From NCBI GenBank assembly GCA_046498185.1, contig JAWOBE010000176.1:1-24016 (forward strand): 24,016 nucleotides of DNA. The letters are read 5' to 3'. The position numbers and the translations under genes are program-made. Of this stretch, positions 21,997 to 24,016 are shown one piece after another. Numbering within the stretch: the stretch's first letter is position 1; each line of letters begins with the position of its first letter. Source of the DNA: CAYXDR01 sp046498185. GTDB lineage: Bacteria > Desulfobacterota > DSM-4660 > Desulfatiglandales > Desulfatiglandaceae. The notes beneath the pieces are model-generated. The model was not told where the DNA came from. It was given only the letters and a program-made list of their open reading frames with translations, and searched no databases.

Positions 21997-24016
21997 ATGG
22001 CGAAACAGGACACCCACGAACACCAGAATCATCGTTCGTCCGGTGATCCCGCACAACATGAAGGCCATGAAAAGAACAAAGGCCATAACGGGATGAAACA
22101 GGGCGCCCATAAATCAGATAAGGACCATGAAGGTCATAAAGAGCACAATGGGGGAGACCACCATGCGCACATGGTGGCCGACTTCAGGAGGCGGTTTTGG
22201 GTCTCCTTGGCGATTACCATTCCTATCCTCGTCCTGTCACCCATGATTCAGGCATTCCTGGGCATTCAAGCTGATCTGAGTTTTCCGGGTGACGTGTATC
22301 TCCTCTGGGCACTGTCCTCAGCGGTATTCTTCTATGGAGGATGGCCTTTTTTGAAAGGTCTCCTGGATGAGCTCGGGAAAAAGCAGCCCGGGATGATGAC
22401 CCTGATTGCCATAGCCATCACGACCGCCTATGTGTACAGCAGCGTCGTGGTGTTCGGATTGGCCGGCAAGGTATTCTTCTGGGAATTGGCGACTCTGATT
22501 GATGTCATGCTTCTGGGTCACTGGATCGAGATGAAATCGGTTATGGGAGCATCCCGGGCGCTGGAAGAACTCGCGAAGCTCATGCCCTCCAACGCCCACA
22601 AAGTCATGCCGGACGGAAGCACAGAGGATGTCCCCGTTGAAGAGATAAAGCAAGGAGACAAGGTCCTCATCAAGCCGGGAGAGAAGATACCTGTGGATGG
22701 AGAGGTCGTGGAAGGGGAGAGCTCTGTCAATGAAGCCATGCTTACCGGCGAATCCAGGCCGGTTGAAAAGACGGCCGGCTCCAAACTGATCGGGGGAGCT
22801 ATCAACGGGGAAGGCTCTCTGACCGCCGAAGTCCAGAAAACAGGCAGGGATTCCTACCTTTCCCAAATGATAGGCCTGGTGGAGGAGGCTCAGCAAAGTA
22901 AATCCCGAAGCCAGGATCTGGCAAACCGTGCGGCTCTGTGGTTAACCATCATCGCGCTTTCCGCCGGGGCCGTGACGTTGATTCTATGGTTCGGGATTAT
23001 AAACAAGGACTTCGCCTTTTCGCTGGAGAGGATGGTCACCGTCATGGTCATCACCTGTCCCCATGCCCTGGGGCTGGCTGTCCCGCTGGTGGTTGCTGTA
23101 TCGACAGCGCTTTCTGCAAAAAACGGCCTCTTGATCAGGGACCGTGCTTCTTTCGAGAAGGCCAGGAATATACAGGCAATCATTTTTGACAAGACCGGAA
23201 CACTTACGAAAGGAGAATTCGGTGTAACCGACACCGTTACCTTCTCAGACGACATGAATGAAAACGAATTGCTCAAATACGCCGCTTCTGTGGAAGTAAA
23301 TTCGGAGCATCCCATAGCCAAAGGAATTGCGGCCTCAGTTGAAAACCCCCCTCATGTGGAAGATTTCAATTCAATACCCGGGAAGGGCGCAGAGGGAAAG
23401 GTGGAAGGAAAACAGGTTAAGGTTGTCAGCCCCGGTTTTCTTAGAGAAAACAACGTGACCATGGAGGATAAGCGGATCGATAAATTCAATTCTCAGGGAA
23501 AAACCGTGGTCTTTGTCATGATGGACGGGGAACTCAAGGGCGCGATCGCCCTCGCAGATATCATAAGGGAGGAATCAAAAGAAGCCATCTCCAAGCTCAA
23601 GGAAATGGGGATTCGCTGTATGATGCTCACGGGTGACAATAAGCTGGTCGCCAAATGGGTCTCTGAAGAAATCGGTCTGGACGAATATTTCGCTGAGGTT
23701 TTGCCTAAGGACAAGGCTGAAAAGGTCAAAGAAGTCCAGTCCCGAGGACTCATTGTGGCAATGACCGGCGACGGGGTAAACGATGCGCCTGCATTGGCCC
23801 AGGCCGATGTGGGCATTGCCATCGGCGCAGGGACCGATGTAGCCGTACAAACAGCGGACATCATTTTGGTACGCAGCAATCCCCTGGACGCGGTAGCTAT
23901 TCTAGGCCTCGCACGGGCAACCTACCGGAAGATGCTTCAGAACCTGGCTTGGGCCACTGGTTACAACGCGTTTGCCATACCCCTTGCGGCAGGGGCCCTC
24001 TACACTTACGGCATAG
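21997..24016 (+). CDS. copB: CopB-type (P1B-3) copper-exporting ATPase, cut by window end
   Basis: A P1B ATPase with 673 residues visible; the last part of the C-terminal membrane region is missing. The first 58 residues contain 13 histidines and no CXXC domain, the form of N-terminal metal site seen in CopB. Motifs: TGES (250-253), CPH in the sixth-type membrane segment (TCPHALG, 354-356) which defines the CopB class, DKTGTLT with Asp398, HP at 438-439 and TGDGVNDAP (590-598). CPH enzymes export Cu(II), or Cu(I) and Ag(I) in some bacteria. The start at ATG 21997 follows AGGAGATCAAAA. It begins 28 bp after the barrel gene, so it may be on the same transcript. Confidence 0.93.
   Translation, partial: MAKQDTHEHQNHRSSGDPAQHEGHEKNKGHNGMKQGAHKSDKDHEGHKEHNGGDHHAHMVADFRRRFWVSLAITIPILVLSPMIQAFLGIQADLSFPGDVYLLWALSSAVFFYGGWPFLKGLLDELGKKQPGMMTLIAIAITTAYVYSSVVVFGLAGKVFFWELATLIDVMLLGHWIEMKSVMGASRALEELAKLMPSNAHKVMPDGSTEDVPVEEIKQGDKVLIKPGEKIPVDGEVVEGESSVNEAMLTGESRPVEKTAGSKLIGGAINGEGSLTAEVQKTGRDSYLSQMIGLVEEAQQSKSRSQDLANRAALWLTIIALSAGAVTLILWFGIINKDFAFSLERMVTVMVITCPHALGLAVPLVVAVSTALSAKNGLLIRDRASFEKARNIQAIIFDKTGTLTKGEFGVTDTVTFSDDMNENELLKYAASVEVNSEHPIAKGIAASVENPPHVEDFNSIPGKGAEGKVEGKQVKVVSPGFLRENNVTMEDKRIDKFNSQGKTVVFVMMDGELKGAIALADIIREESKEAISKLKEMGIRCMMLTGDNKLVAKWVSEEIGLDEYFAEVLPKDKAEKVKEVQSRGLIVAMTGDGVNDAPALAQADVGIAIGAGTDVAVQTADIILVRSNPLDAVAILGLARATYRKMLQNLAWATGYNAFAIPLAAGALYTYGI

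Overview
The window looks like chromosomal DNA from an anaerobic or microaerophilic Gram-negative bacterium, most likely a deltaproteobacterium (Desulfobacterota) of the sulfate- or metal-reducing kind. This is inferred from gene content: two multihaem c-type cytochromes, a porin-cytochrome conduit, a desulforedoxin, a neelaredoxin-type superoxide reductase, a hemerythrin and an FeoAAB iron system. No rRNA, tRNA, CRISPR array, transposase or integrase was seen.

Layout. 1-1715 (+): the 3' end of an unknown gene, then a lipoprotein with a C-terminal peptidoglycan-binding domain. 1850-2668 (-): a secreted glutaminyl cyclase. 2996-4465 (+): an octahaem cytochrome resembling hydroxylamine oxidoreductase (HAO). 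4638-5819 (-): DNA polymerase IV. 6059-8974 (-): feoA-feoA-feoB with ATGA-type overlaps, preceded at 9192-9758 (-) by a DtxR-family regulator that carries its own likely operator. 9830-12502 (-): a P2A calcium-type ATPase. 12735-13202 (-): a nickel superoxide dismutase with an export signal. 13203-14040: no convincing gene. 14041-17582 (-): a compact operon running desulforedoxin, Mrp ATPase, hemerythrin, zinc ribbon, superoxide reductase, three unknown small proteins and possibly a 45-residue protein, ending in a Rho-independent terminator. 17583-18168: a likely divergent promoter region. 18169-24016 (+): a two-helix membrane protein, a CHRD-domain protein, an octahaem lipoprotein, an MtrB/OmbB-like barrel and a CopB-type copper ATPase cut by the window end.

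How it fits together. The centre and right half form an oxygen, iron and redox island. Superoxide could be removed outside the inner membrane by NiSOD and in the cytoplasm by superoxide reductase. The desulforedoxin and reductase genes at opposite positions in one operon look like the two domains of desulfoferrodoxin encoded apart. Hemerythrin could bind O2, and Mrp could supply Fe-S clusters. Feo and DtxR set iron supply, and CopB removes copper. The conduit could carry electrons across the outer membrane. The most interesting points are the split-desulfoferrodoxin operon with its uncharacterised tail proteins, the NiSOD whose signal-peptide cleavage would itself create the nickel site, and the conduit that lacks an adjacent outer-surface cytochrome and sits beside a copper pump.
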